Notes: generated by a model from the letters alone, not told the origin. Positions 17,680-26,957 are shown, counted from the stretch's first letter. The stretch: DNA of 64,000 nt from Lawsonibacter asaccharolyticus (GCA_003112755.1 BFBT01000001.1:3439693-3503692); one strand, 5' to 3'. Translations and numbers: made by a program.

Positions 17680-18810
17680 ATGAACGAAAAGGAAATTTCC
17701 GAGATCCGCCGCCGGTTCCGGCCGGACAGGAGCGGCATCTCCCACATCCGCGGATGTTATGTCAATGAAAACCGGGAGATCGTCTCCCAGTTCGACCAGT
17801 CCCTGGGGCTGATGTCCCAGGAGGAGTCGGAAAAGCTGCTGGCCATCCTCCGGCGCACCCTGTCCGGCACCCTGGGCAAAAACCTGGCGGACATCACCTT
17901 CTCCACCCAGCAGGTGGTGGACAGCGAGGAGCACCGGCTCCTCATGGCCCTGCGGGGCTCCTCCCTGGCGGACGAAGAGGCCGTGCAGGCCCTGTTCCAG
18001 CGGGTCATCTCCTCCCTCACCCTGGAGGGGAACTATCTCATCCTCCTGGCCCACGACACCTACGACGTCCCCTACCGGGCCAAAGACGGGGAGCGGATGG
18101 ACGACGCCTCCGACCAGGTGTTCTCCTACATCCTGTGCTCCATCTGCCCGGTGAAGCTGACCAAGCCCGCCCTGAGCTACTTTGTCTATGAAAATGCCTT
18201 CCACGACCTGAAGGCGGACTGGGTCGTCTCTCCGCCGGAGGCAGGCTTCCTCTTCCCCGCCTTTGACGAGCGCACCACCAACCTCTATAATGCCCTCTAC
18301 TACTCCCGGGACATCGGGGAGAACCACCCGGAGCTCATTGACGCCCTGTTCCGCACCCCTCCTCCCATGCCTGCCGCCGTCCAGAAGGAGACCTTTGAGT
18401 CCCTCCTGGGGGAGACGCTGGCGGAGGATTGCAGCTATCACGTGGTCCAGGCCGTCCACAGCCAGCTGCGGGACATGATCGAAGAGCACAAGGCCAGCAA
18501 GGAGGAGCAGCCCCTCCTGCTCTCCAAGGGGGAGGTGCGGTCCGTCCTGTCCTCCTGCGGCGTGGCCGCCCCCCATGTGGATGCCTTTGAGGCCCAGTAT
18601 GACCAGGCCTTCGGCCCGGAGGCCGGCCTGAGCCCCCGCAATCTGGTGGACCCCAAGCAGCTGGAGGTCCGCACTCCCGACGTCACCATCCACGTCAACC
18701 CGGAGCGCAGCGACCTGGTGGAGACCCGCATGATTGAGGGCACCCGGTACATCCTCATCCGGGCCAACGAGGGCGTGGAGGTCAACGGCGTCAGCATCCA
18801 GATCTCCTGA
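17680..18810 (+). CDS. DUF4317 domain-containing protein
   Basis: A 376-residue cytosolic protein matching the DUF4317 family, which is conserved in gut Clostridia and has no assigned function. Recognisable parts are the N-terminal EKEISEIRRRFRPDRSGISH, the central HDTYDVPYRAKDG, and a C-terminal beta-rich tail. No membrane segment or catalytic motif is clear. AGAAGAGG precedes the ATG. The gene ends before a strong bidirectional terminator shared with the convergent formimidoyltransferase gene. Confidence 0.8.
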   Translation: MNEKEISEIRRRFRPDRSGISHIRGCYVNENREIVSQFDQSLGLMSQEESEKLLAILRRTLSGTLGKNLADITFSTQQVVDSEEHRLLMALRGSSLADEEAVQALFQRVISSLTLEGNYLILLAHDTYDVPYRAKDGERMDDASDQVFSYILCSICPVKLTKPALSYFVYENAFHDLKADWVVSPPEAGFLFPAFDERTTNLYNALYYSRDIGENHPELIDALFRTPPPMPAAVQKETFESLLGETLAEDCSYHVVQAVHSQLRDMIEEHKASKEEQPLLLSKGEVRSVLSSCGVAAPHVDAFEAQYDQAFGPEAGLSPRNLVDPKQLEVRTPDVTIHVNPERSDLVETRMIEGTRYILIRANEGVEVNGVSIQIS

Positions 18811-18827
18811 AACTGTCGAAAAAGCGA

Positions 18828-18862
18828 GAGCGGCCCCTCTGTTCCAGAGGGGCCGCTCCTTT
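18828..18862. terminator. Bidirectional terminator between DUF4317 and ftcD
   Basis: A perfect 13-bp stem (GAGCGGCCCCTCT with AGAGGGGCCGCTC), with CTTTT on the right and AAAAAG on the left, serves both convergent genes. Confidence 0.8.
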
Positions 18863-18873
18863 TGCTTGTCCGT

Positions 18874-19773
18874 CTATTCGATATGCAGCTCCAGCACCTG
18901 CTCGGAGGAGAAGTCCTCGATCTGGAGGTAGTACTCCGCGCAGTCCAGCAGGGCCTTCATGGGGACAATGCCCACCACCTCGCTGCCCACCACCCGGACG
19001 CCATAGCGCCGGGCCTCCATCTTCACCATCTCAAAGACACTGTAAATGGAACTTTTGGTGTAGTCGGTCAGGTTCATGGTCACCTGAGCCAGGTTCCGCT
19101 CCTCCAGGGCGATGCCCATGGCCTTCACATAGTGCAGGCCGCCGCCGATGTTCCGCACCCGGCGGGCGATCTGCCGGGCGATCTCCACATTGGGGGTGTC
19201 CAGGTTGATGTTGAAGCAGATCAGAGGCATCCGGGCCCCGATGGCGGTGGCCCCGCCAGTGGGGTGGATGGTATCCGGCCCGAAGTCCGGCTTCCACAGG
19301 GGGTCCTTCATCTTCTCCGCCAGCCCCTCGAACTGTCCCTTGCGGATGTTGGCCAGGTCCACCCGGTGGGGGGCAGTGGCAGACTTCTCATAGAGGTAGA
19401 AGGGCTGTCCGTAGAGCAGAGCGGCTTCCTGTGCTATCTCCCGGGCCAGCTGGTCCGCCTCCTGAATGGTGCAGTCCCGCACCGGGATGAAGGGGATCAC
19501 GTCCACGCAGCCGATGCGGGGATGCTGCCCCTCGTGCCGGGTCATATCGATCAGCTCCACCGCCGTGCCGATGGCCTCCACCATGGCCCGCTTCAGGGGC
19601 TCCGGCTGGCCCAGCACCGTCACCACGCAGCGGTTGTGGTCTGGGTCTGTGGAGTAGTCCAGCAGCTTCACTCCCGGCTTGGCCCGGAAGGAGTCCACGA
19701 TGCGCTCCACCTTCTTCAGGTCCCGCCCCTCGCTGAAATTGGGGACGGATTCGATCCATTTATCCAGCTTCAT
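18874..19773 (-). CDS. ftcD: Glutamate formimidoyltransferase (copy 1)
   Basis: A 299-residue FtcD formiminotransferase domain without the fused cyclodeaminase. The enzyme moves the formimino group of N-formimino-L-glutamate to tetrahydrofolate. It starts KWIESVPNFSEGRDL and has the catalytic-His region HEGQHPRIGCVDVIPFIP and the HPTGGATAIGARMPL loop. AGGAGAGAGACATG gives the start. It is divergent from the SARP-like regulator and is a paralog of the copy at 24660-25571. Which copy favours formiminoglutamate and which a related substrate cannot be told. Confidence 0.9.
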   Translation of the reverse strand: MKLDKWIESVPNFSEGRDLKKVERIVDSFRAKPGVKLLDYSTDPDHNRCVVTVLGQPEPLKRAMVEAIGTAVELIDMTRHEGQHPRIGCVDVIPFIPVRDCTIQEADQLAREIAQEAALLYGQPFYLYEKSATAPHRVDLANIRKGQFEGLAEKMKDPLWKPDFGPDTIHPTGGATAIGARMPLICFNINLDTPNVEIARQIARRVRNIGGGLHYVKAMGIALEERNLAQVTMNLTDYTKSSIYSVFEMVKMEARRYGVRVVGSEVVGIVPMKALLDCAEYYLQIEDFSSEQVLELHIE

Positions 19774-19965
19774 GTCTCTCTCCTCTCTCTGTCCTGGGCC
19801 ACGGGGACGCCCCCCTCTTTTACCTTTTTATATTATTATTATAGTGTTTTCCCCTCCCCCTGGCAAGGCAAAAACGCGTCCCCGGCAAATTTTTGCCCGG
19901 GAACAGTTGCACACCCGGCCCCAAATCCGATATACTGGACCCAGACCAAAGAGGGGGGCTTTCTG

Positions 19966-22900
19966 ATGCTCAATGTGACCATGCTCCAGACCCCCAGCGT
20001 CACGCTGGACGGGGTCCCGGTCTCCTTTCCCTTCAAGCGGGCGGACGCCCTGCTGTACTACATGCTGGTGCGCCGCAGCGCCACCCGGCAGGAGCTCATC
20101 TCTCTGCTGTGGGAGAGCTGCGACGAGGCCACCGGCCTGAAAAATCTCCGCAACACCTTATATACGCTGAAAAAGACCCTGGGGGGCGACTTTCTCCTCT
20201 CCCCCCAGAAGTCCCTGGTGGTGGTGAACAGCGCCTGGGAGGTGGACTGCGACTACGACCGCTTCACCCAGCGGGGGGATTTCTCCGCCTACCGAGGCCC
20301 CTTCCTCCAGGGCTTCGCCGTCAAGCACGCCTTCTCCTTCGACGAGTGGCTGGACCGCACCCGGGAGAAGCTCCACGAGCAGTATCTGGGCCGGCTGGCC
20401 CAGCAGGCCCAGGCCGCCCTGGAGGCCGGCGACCCGGAGGAGGCTGCCCGCTTGGCCACCGAGTATCTGCGGGAGGACCCCTTTGACGAGTCCATGGCCG
20501 CCTTCCTCATGGAGCGCCTGCGGGCGGCCCGGAAGTACTCCCGGGCCGCCCAGGTGTACCAGCGGCTGAAGGAGCAGCTCTCCGAGGAGCTGGGTGTGGA
20601 CCCCCTGGAGAGCACCACCATGCTCTATTACGAGATCATGAACCAGTGGAACGACACCACCCAGGCCCCCGGGGAGGCAGAGGCGCCCCAGGTCCCCGTG
20701 GGACGGGAGACCCTCTATGCCGCCCTGCGGGCGGCGGCGGGCTCCTTCGCCGAGGGGGCGGTGCGCCGCTGCTCCCAGCTGTTCATCGGGGAGGTGGGCT
20801 CCGGCAAGAGCGAGCTCATCAGCCACTTCCTCCGCTGGTCCGATCTGTCCGCCCTGCTGGTGCTGCGGTGCGGCTGCCTCCAGTCGGAGGAGGGCCTCCC
20901 TCTGGCCCCCTGGGACCGCATCCTGCTGTCCCTGCGGGAGTTCATCCAGGAGGAGCAGCTCTCCCTCCCGGTCCCGGTCCAGGTCCGATTAGGCCAGGCG
21001 TTCCCTCTCTTCCGCTCTGAGAACGCCTGGCCGGGCGGAGTCTCCGCCCGGGCGCTGCGCCAGTGGGACCAGGGGCTGGAGGACAGCCTCCTGCTCCTCT
21101 TCTCCGCTGTCACCCGCCGGAAAAAGGTGCTCCTGGTGCTGGAGGACCTGCAATGGGCTGACGAGGAGAGCCTGCGTCTGGGGGACGCCCTGCTCCGCCG
21201 CCTGGAGGGCAGGGGGCTGATGACCATCCTCACCGCCCGGGACGACCTCTCCCCCTCTGCCCTGGCCCGGCTGGAGTCGCTGGAGGCGGACGGCCTGCTC
21301 CGCCGCCATCGCCTGCCCCCTCTCACCCCGGAACAGACAGAGGAGCTGCTCCGCAGGGAGCTGGGCGGTGAGGCCGCCCGGCGCATGGCTCCCCAGTTTC
21401 ACCGGGAGACCGGAGGCAACCTCTATCTGCTCACCGAGCTGACCCAGGCCTACCGCCGCAGCGGCGATGTGGAGGCCACCCTCCAGACCCTGGGGGATAT
21501 CCTGATGGACCGGCTCTCCGGCCTGTCCGGAGCGGCCCTCCAGGTGGCCGAGCTCATCTCCCTCTTCTCCGAGGAGGTGCCCAGCCGCCTGCTGCTGGAG
21601 CTGATGGACCAGAATGACCGCCTGCTCACCGCCGGTCTGGACGAGCTGCGGGGCCGGGGCATCATCCTGGAGCACCACACCGAGGGGGACCCCACCTACC
21701 GCTTTGCCCACCAGCGCATCCGGGAGCTGGTCTACGACCGGCTCTCCTACTCCCAGCGTCAGCCCCTCCACCTCCAGGCCGCCGAGTTGCTCTCCCAGGG
21801 GGAGCAGCCCCAGGAGGGGGGCGCCTGCCGCCAGATCGCCCGCCACTTCCAGCTGGCCGGCAGCCGCCTGCGTGCTCTGGAGTACCGCATCCGGGCCTGT
21901 GATCTGGACAGCTCCCGGGCCTTCGAGCCCTTCTCCCCCCTGGGGGGAGACGCCCCCGCCCCCCGCTCCCCAGAGGAGCTGGAGGAGCAGACCCAGCAGT
22001 TCCTGCGGGAGCTGTCCGCCCTGCGCCGTGAGGGGGCGGACCCCGCAGTCCTGGGCCGTCTGGAGCTGGCCACCGCTCTGATCCAGGGGCGCATCGCCCT
22101 GTTCCAGGGGGACAGTGCCCGGGGCAGCGACATCCTGGGCGCCCTCAGCGGCGGCAGCATCCACCCCGACACGGGGGTGCTCATCCGGGCCTGCTACCTG
22201 CTGGCCTCCTCCGCCCTCTACCGCCAGGCCACTGAACAGGTGGAGCGCTACACCGCCACCGGCATGCGCCTGCTGGAGCGCACCCGGGACCCGGTCCAGC
22301 AGGCCCAGTTCCAGCGGCTTCGGGGCGGCCTGTTCTGTCTCCAGGGCGCCTATGACAAGAGCCGCTACTATCTGCTGGAGGCCATGGACGCTCTGCGGGG
22401 ACAGCCCCGCTCCACCGCGGTCCGGCTCCAGCTGGCGGCCGTCTACTGTGACTACGGCCGGGTCTGCCGTCAGCGGCTGGAGTACGCCGACGCCTGCTCC
22501 TACTATAAGCGGGCCCTCTCCCTGCTGGGAGACCTGCCCTGGCCCGGCGGCGTCTGGGTCTATGTCCATTACGGGCGGGCCGCTTTTGCCCTGGAGGACC
22601 ATCCCAGGGCCCGTGAGCTGTTTCAGCATGGGTATGACAACGCGAAAGTTTCCGGCGAGCTGTGGGGCCGGACAGCCGCCTCAGCCTACACCGCCTATTA
22701 TCAGGCCATGGAGGGGGACTACGAGCGGGCGGCGGTCAGCTTGGCCGATGCCCAGTCCTGCCAGCAGCGGCTGAATTCCCCTCTGGAGGGGGTCATCCTC
22801 CACTTTGTCTCCATGCACATCCGCAGCCGGCTGGACCTGGAGCAGCGGACGGGCTCCCCCCTCGCCCCTCTGCTCACCTACTCCCCGGAGAGCTACGCCC

Positions 22901-23046
22901 GGCAGGGGGTCCGCCTGCTTTCCAGCGTCCCCAGCGTATTCGAGGCGGAGCAGCTCTCCCAGAGCCTGCGCAACGGCATCGCCACCCAGCAGCGGTACCG
23001 TGCCTCTGAGCTGTACAGCAAAAACAAGCATTTTATGGCGGAATGA
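19966..23046 (+). CDS. SARP/BTAD-type regulator with AAA ATPase and TPR-like tail
   Basis: A 1026-residue AfsR-like regulator. Residues 1-95 are an OmpR-like DNA-binding domain, about 95-225 a BTAD helical domain (WLDRTREKLHEQYLGRLA), and about 265-560 a STAND/AAA domain with Walker A GEVGSGKSEL near 275-283 and Walker B LLVLEDLQWADEES near 387-400. The rest is TPR-like helical repeats. I set the start at the ATG at 19966 behind GAGGGGGG; the frame stays open upstream only because it is antisense to ftcD. It lies between two ftcD genes and just before the gltS promoter, so it is the likely activator of the one-carbon cluster. Confidence 0.85.
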   Translation: MLNVTMLQTPSVTLDGVPVSFPFKRADALLYYMLVRRSATRQELISLLWESCDEATGLKNLRNTLYTLKKTLGGDFLLSPQKSLVVVNSAWEVDCDYDRFTQRGDFSAYRGPFLQGFAVKHAFSFDEWLDRTREKLHEQYLGRLAQQAQAALEAGDPEEAARLATEYLREDPFDESMAAFLMERLRAARKYSRAAQVYQRLKEQLSEELGVDPLESTTMLYYEIMNQWNDTTQAPGEAEAPQVPVGRETLYAALRAAAGSFAEGAVRRCSQLFIGEVGSGKSELISHFLRWSDLSALLVLRCGCLQSEEGLPLAPWDRILLSLREFIQEEQLSLPVPVQVRLGQAFPLFRSENAWPGGVSARALRQWDQGLEDSLLLLFSAVTRRKKVLLVLEDLQWADEESLRLGDALLRRLEGRGLMTILTARDDLSPSALARLESLEADGLLRRHRLPPLTPEQTEELLRRELGGEAARRMAPQFHRETGGNLYLLTELTQAYRRSGDVEATLQTLGDILMDRLSGLSGAALQVAELISLFSEEVPSRLLLELMDQNDRLLTAGLDELRGRGIILEHHTEGDPTYRFAHQRIRELVYDRLSYSQRQPLHLQAAELLSQGEQPQEGGACRQIARHFQLAGSRLRALEYRIRACDLDSSRAFEPFSPLGGDAPAPRSPEELEEQTQQFLRELSALRREGADPAVLGRLELATALIQGRIALFQGDSARGSDILGALSGGSIHPDTGVLIRACYLLASSALYRQATEQVERYTATGMRLLERTRDPVQQAQFQRLRGGLFCLQGAYDKSRYYLLEAMDALRGQPRSTAVRLQLAAVYCDYGRVCRQRLEYADACSYYKRALSLLGDLPWPGGVWVYVHYGRAAFALEDHPRARELFQHGYDNAKVSGELWGRTAASAYTAYYQAMEGDYERAAVSLADAQSCQQRLNSPLEGVILHFVSMHIRSRLDLEQRTGSPLAPLLTYSPESYARQGVRLLSSVPSVFEAEQLSQSLRNGIATQQRYRASELYSKNKHFMAE

Positions 23047-23108
23047 GCAGTAACCGCCCCCACATGATCGCCATTTTTATAGATGCGCCTAAAATTTATC
23101 GGTGCGTC

Positions 23109-23136
23109 TTGACAGATGCTCTTCTATGGATATATT
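23109..23136 (+). promoter_or_regulatory. Upstream promoter before gltS
   Basis: TTGACA (23109-23114), a 16-base spacer, and TATATT (23131-23136). It fires directly into the terminator that starts about 14 bases later. AGATGCTCTT overlaps the -35 end and recurs at 23211-23220 before the second promoter. Confidence 0.6.
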
Positions 23137-23149
23137 ATGGACACGCAAA

Positions 23150-23186
23150 GACGCAGCGGTCCGTTTGGACTGCGGCGTCTTTTTTC
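23150..23186 (+). terminator. Terminator/attenuator between two gltS promoters
   Basis: Stem GACGCAGCGGTCC with GGACTGCGGCGTC (two mismatches or wobbles), followed by six T. It can end the regulator transcript and also any transcript from the promoter at 23109. Confidence 0.7.
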
Positions 23187-23193
23187 AATTTTT

Positions 23194-23252
23194 AGAATTA
23201 GACGTTTTTTAGATGCTCTTTGACTATACTGGCGTCAGAAACGTCTAATTCT
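23194..23252 (+). promoter_or_regulatory. 14-bp perfect inverted repeat flanking the gltS promoter
   Basis: AGAATTAGACGTTT (23194-23207) and AAACGTCTAATTCT (23239-23252) are perfect inverted copies 31 bases apart. They flank AGATGCTCTT and a -10 TATACT at 23225-23230. It looks like a two-site operator for a dimeric regulator; alternatively, it could be an RNA stem at the 5' end of the gltS message. The SARP-like protein is the obvious candidate binder. Confidence 0.6.
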
Positions 23253-23347
23253 GTTCCGGCGAAAGGAGGTCGGCTGGCCGGGGCAGTGTTTCGGTCCGTA
23301 AGGAGAGCGGTCCGAGGAAAAAAGAGAATCAATGGGAGGGTAACATT

Positions 23348-24598
23348 ATGTCATTTGAAACTGTGGAAAACGTCCTCAACATCAACACCGACGCAATCAT
23401 GACCCTGGCAATGGCTTCCATTCTTCTGCTGATCGGTTACGCGATCAAAAACAAGGTCAACTTCCTGGCCAAGTACTGTATCCCTGCTCCCGTCATTGGC
23501 GGCTTCATCTTTATGTTCATCACCTTCGCCGGCCACACCACTGGTACTTTTACCTTCAACTTCACCAACACCTTCCAGGACCCCTTCATGCTGGCTTTCT
23601 TCACCACCGTGGGTCTGGGCGCCAGCTTCTCCCTGCTGAAGAAGGGCGGCATCCTGCTGATCGTCTACTGGCTGTGCGCCGGTGTGATCTCCATCTTCCA
23701 GAACATCATCGGCATCGCAGTGGGCACCGCGGTAGGTCTGGAGGCCCCCTACGCCCTGCTGTCTTCCGCCATCTCCATGATCGGCGGCCACGGAGCAGCC
23801 GGCTCTTACGGCTCCACCTTTGAGAGCCTGGGCTACTCCGCCGCTATGGGCGTGGGCGCCGCCGCCGCCACCTTCGGCCTGATCTCCGGCGTGCTTGTGG
23901 GCGGACCTCTGGGCCGCCGCCTCATCGTCAAGTATGACCTGAAGCCCGAGGAGCATCAGGCCAACTACGATGATATCAAGAGCGTCAATGCCGCCGGCAA
24001 GGAGCCTCTCTCCGCTCTGGACGTCATCAAGAACGTGGTCGTCATCATCGTGTGCATGGCCCTGGGCACCATGGTGTCTGGATGGGTCAGCAAGCTGATC
24101 GGGATGTCCTTCCCCAACTATGTGGGCGCCATGTTCGTGGCTGTCATCGTCCGCAACCTCAACGACACCTTCCACTTCTACAAGTTCTCCTTCCCCCTGG
24201 TGGACGGCATCGGCGACGTGATGCTCAACCTGTACCTGGCTCTGGCCCTGATGACGCTGAAGCTGTGGGAGCTGGCCAGCCTGATGGGCGGCGTGCTTCT
24301 CATCGTCATCTGCCAGGTGGTGTTCATCGTTACGGTGTCCTACTTCGTGATCTTCCGCATCCTGGGCAAGAGCTATGACGCCGCCGTCATGTGCTCCGGC
24401 CTGTGCGGCCACGGCCTGGGCGCCACCCCCACCGCCATCGTCAACATGACCGCCGTCACTGAGCGGTACGGCATGTCCAGCCGGGCCTTCATGGTGGTCC
24501 CCATCGTGGGCGCCTTCCTGGTGGACCTCATCTATCAGCCCCAGACCATCGCTTTCATCAAGTTCTTTGTCCCCGCCGCCTCTAATCTGGTGGGCTGA
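23348..24598 (+). CDS. gltS: Sodium/glutamate symporter (GltS/ESS family)
   Basis: A 416-residue membrane protein of the ESS family with two inverted halves. It has the paired glycine-rich loops MIGGHGAAGSYG and CSGLCGHGLGATPTA typical of GltS. Family members import glutamate with Na+. Its place as first gene of a formiminotransferase/Fhs operon suggests the real cargo may be formiminoglutamate, or glutamate leaving as product; this is inference. The leader holds two promoters, a terminator and a perfect inverted repeat. GGGAGGGTAACATT places the ribosome site. Confidence 0.9.
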   Translation: MSFETVENVLNINTDAIMTLAMASILLLIGYAIKNKVNFLAKYCIPAPVIGGFIFMFITFAGHTTGTFTFNFTNTFQDPFMLAFFTTVGLGASFSLLKKGGILLIVYWLCAGVISIFQNIIGIAVGTAVGLEAPYALLSSAISMIGGHGAAGSYGSTFESLGYSAAMGVGAAAATFGLISGVLVGGPLGRRLIVKYDLKPEEHQANYDDIKSVNAAGKEPLSALDVIKNVVVIIVCMALGTMVSGWVSKLIGMSFPNYVGAMFVAVIVRNLNDTFHFYKFSFPLVDGIGDVMLNLYLALALMTLKLWELASLMGGVLLIVICQVVFIVTVSYFVIFRILGKSYDAAVMCSGLCGHGLGATPTAIVNMTAVTERYGMSSRAFMVVPIVGAFLVDLIYQPQTIAFIKFFVPAASNLVG

Positions 24599-24659
24599 TC
24601 CTTTCAAGCGCTACATCTCAAAACATTTTTGATACCGATATTTTAAGGAGGAATTTCTT

Positions 24660-25571
24660 ATGTCCAAGCTTGTAGAATGCATCCCCAATTTCAGCTGCAG
24701 CAAGGAGAAGGACGAGGCCGCCTATAACGCCCTGGTGGAAGTGGCCAACAGCGTGCCCGGCTGCACCCTGTTCGACGCCCAGACCGACGGCAACCACAAC
24801 CGCTGTGTGTTCACCATGATCGGCTCCCCCGAGGCCATCGAGGAGGTCGCCTTCCAGCTGACCAAGAAGGCTTCCGAGGTCATCGACATGACCAAGCATG
24901 TGGGCGAGCACTCCCGCATGGGCGCCACCGACGTCATCCCCTTCGTCCCCACCATGGGCGTCACCGTGGAGGAGTGCGTGGAGATGTCCAAGCGCCTGGG
25001 TCAGCGGATCTGGGACGAGCTGAAGATCCCCAGCTTCCTGTATGAGGACTCCGCCACCCGTCCCGAGCGCCGCAATCTGGCCACCTGCCGCAAGGGGCAG
25101 TTCGAGGGCATGCCCGAGAAGCTGCTCCAGCCCGAGTGGGCCCCCGACTTCGGCGAGCGGAAGATCCATCCCACCGCCGGCATCACCGCCATCGGCGCCC
25201 GCATGCCCCTGGTGGCCTTCAACGTGAACCTGGCCACCTCCGACGTGGAGATCGCCAAGAAGATCGCCAAGGTCATCCGCGGCTCCTCCGGCGGCTTCCG
25301 CAGCTGCAAGGCCATGGGCTTCATGCTGGAGGACCGGGGCATCGCTCAGGTCTCCATGAACATGGTCAACTATGAGGACACCCCTCTGTATGTGGTCTAT
25401 GAGATGATCCGCTCCCTGGCCGAGCGCTACGGCACCTATATCGTGGACAGCGAGATCGTGGGCCTGACCCCCGCCAAGGCCATGATCGACTGCGCTGAGT
25501 TCTATCTGAAGGCCCGTGACTTCGACTGCCACAATCAGATCATGGAGTACCACCTGATCGGCATGGAATAA
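24660..25571 (+). CDS. ftcD: Glutamate formimidoyltransferase (copy 2)
   Basis: A 303-residue FtcD domain: ECIPNFSCSKEKDEAAYN, the His region HVGEHSRMGATDVIPFVP, and HPTAGITAIGARMPL. It converts formiminoglutamate plus THF to 5-formimino-THF and glutamate. AAGGAGG lies 9 bases before the ATG. The cyclodeaminase follows 30 bp on, so the two domains fused in mammalian FTCD are separate genes here. It is diverged from the copy at 18874-19773. Confidence 0.93.
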   Translation: MSKLVECIPNFSCSKEKDEAAYNALVEVANSVPGCTLFDAQTDGNHNRCVFTMIGSPEAIEEVAFQLTKKASEVIDMTKHVGEHSRMGATDVIPFVPTMGVTVEECVEMSKRLGQRIWDELKIPSFLYEDSATRPERRNLATCRKGQFEGMPEKLLQPEWAPDFGERKIHPTAGITAIGARMPLVAFNVNLATSDVEIAKKIAKVIRGSSGGFRSCKAMGFMLEDRGIAQVSMNMVNYEDTPLYVVYEMIRSLAERYGTYIVDSEIVGLTPAKAMIDCAEFYLKARDFDCHNQIMEYHLIGME

Positions 25572-25601
25572 GCCGTTCTGACAAAAGGAGAATCGACTGT
25601 T

Positions 25602-26228
25602 ATGAAGCTTGTGGAAATGAAGGTCAATGAGTTCGTGGACCTGATGGCCTCCGATGAACCCGCGCCCGGCGGCGGCTCCGCCGCCGCGCTGGAGGGCGCC
25701 CTGGGCGCCGCCCTCACCGCTATGGTGTGCGCCCTCACCGTGGGAAAGAAGAAGTACGCCGACGTGCAGGAGCTGGCCATCGAGTCCCAGAAGAAGGGGA
25801 ACGAGCTCAAGGCTCAGTTCGTGGACGTGATCGACCGGGATACCGAGGCGTTCAACGCCGTCAGCGCCGTGTTCGCCATGCCCAAGGACACCGACGAGGA
25901 GAAGGCCGCCCGCAAGGCCGCCATGCAGGAGGCCCTGAAGGGCTGCACCAAGACCCCCTTTGAGATGATGGAGCTGGCCTGCCAGGCCCTGGAGCTGACC
26001 CGCTCCGTGGTGGGCAAGCTCAACGCCAGCGCCGCCAGCGACCTGGGCTGCGCCGCCCTGAGCCTCAAGGCCGCCATCCAGGGCGCCTGGCTCAACGTGC
26101 TCATCAACATCGGCGGTATCCAGGACCAGGCCTTTGCCGACGAGTACCGCCAGAAGGGCCAGGCCCTGCTGGACAAGGCCCTGCCTCTGGCCGACGCCAT
26201 CTACCAGGAGGTCCTGGAGTCCCTGTGA
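25602..26228 (+). CDS. fchA: Formimidoyl-THF cyclodeaminase / methenyl-THF cyclohydrolase family
   Basis: A 208-residue all-helical FTCD_C/FchA protein with the N-terminal signature DEPAPGGGSAAALEGALGAA. Family members release ammonia from 5-formimino-THF to give 5,10-methenyl-THF; clostridial members also act as the methenyl-THF cyclohydrolase. The second activity matters here because the FolD paralog of this operon lacks key cyclohydrolase residues. AAAGGAG precedes the ATG. It is part of the gltS-ftcD-fchA unit. Confidence 0.9.
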   Translation: MKLVEMKVNEFVDLMASDEPAPGGGSAAALEGALGAALTAMVCALTVGKKKYADVQELAIESQKKGNELKAQFVDVIDRDTEAFNAVSAVFAMPKDTDEEKAARKAAMQEALKGCTKTPFEMMELACQALELTRSVVGKLNASAASDLGCAALSLKAAIQGAWLNVLINIGGIQDQAFADEYRQKGQALLDKALPLADAIYQEVLESL

Positions 26229-26252
26229 TCCCCCTCCCATGAATCACCGACG

Positions 26253-26289
26253 GGACGCCCCCGCGGCGTGAACCGCCGCGGGGGCGTCC
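26253..26289 (+). terminator. Strong hairpin between fchA and hutD
   Basis: A perfect 16-bp GC stem (GGACGCCCCCGCGGCG with its complement), loop TGAAC, but no T-tract. It may attenuate or process the message between the upper and lower halves of the cluster. Confidence 0.45.
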
Positions 26290-26309
26290 TCGTTCAGAAA
26301 GGAGTCCCC

Positions 26310-26903
26310 ATGGCACCCCATATCACTCACCTCACCCAGGCAGACTACCAGATCAGTCAGTGGTCCGGCGGGACCACCACCCAGATCGCCATCGCCCCCC
26401 AGGGGGCCCTCTATGCGGACCGGGACTTCCTCTGGCGGCTGAGCTCCGCCACCGTGGACTTGGACGAGTCCGACTTCACCCCCCTCCCCGACTACCACCG
26501 GCTCATTGCCCCTCTCCGGGGAGAGATGGAACTGACCCACGACGGCGGCCCCCTCATCTCCCTGGCCCCCTATCAGGTCCACGCCTTCGACGGCGGGGCG
26601 GACACCCACTCCCGGGGCCGCTGCGTGGACTTCAACCTGATGCTGCGCAAGGACAGATGCGTCGGCAGTGTCTCCCCCCTGCGCACCAGCGGCGGCCCCG
26701 TCAGCTTCTCCGCCGAACCCGGCTCCTCCACCCTCATCCTCTACTGCGCGGAGGGGAGCGGCACCTTGACTTTCGCTGGGGAATCGAGTACCATTTCCTC
26801 AGGAGAAGCCGTTCTGATCCAGGACCCCGGCAGCGCTCCGCTGCACCTGGACTGCCCGGGCCCGGCCTCCTTTATGGCGGCCCAGGTCCGTTCCCTCCCT
26901 TAA
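26310..26903 (+). CDS. hutD: HutD family protein
   Basis: A 197-residue bicupin-like HutD protein (PF05962). HutD is found with histidine-utilisation genes, where it is thought to limit pathway flux, perhaps by binding formiminoglutamate or urocanate. Motifs are SQWSGGTTTQIAIAP, WRLSSATVD and LMLRKD. I chose the ATG at 26310 with AGAAAGGAG 8 bases upstream; an in-frame GTG at 26268 lies in the preceding hairpin. No hutH, hutU or hutI lies in the window, so the histidine link rests on HutD and FtcD. Confidence 0.85.
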   Translation: MAPHITHLTQADYQISQWSGGTTTQIAIAPQGALYADRDFLWRLSSATVDLDESDFTPLPDYHRLIAPLRGEMELTHDGGPLISLAPYQVHAFDGGADTHSRGRCVDFNLMLRKDRCVGSVSPLRTSGGPVSFSAEPGSSTLILYCAEGSGTLTFAGESSTISSGEAVLIQDPGSAPLHLDCPGPASFMAAQVRSLP

Positions 26904-26957
26904 CTTCTAACTTCATAGACATCCACGATAAATCATAAAAGAAGGAGACTGATTCCC

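Noticed and set aside
18862..19965. A 368-codon N-terminal extension of the SARP-like regulator
   Set aside because: This part is antisense to ftcD and has no ribosome site. The protein fold starts at the ATG at 19966, behind GAGGGGGG.
20989..22629. A 546-residue minus-strand frame inside the SARP-like gene
   Set aside because: Antisense shadow of a GC-rich coding region, rich in Gln/Gly with no domain.
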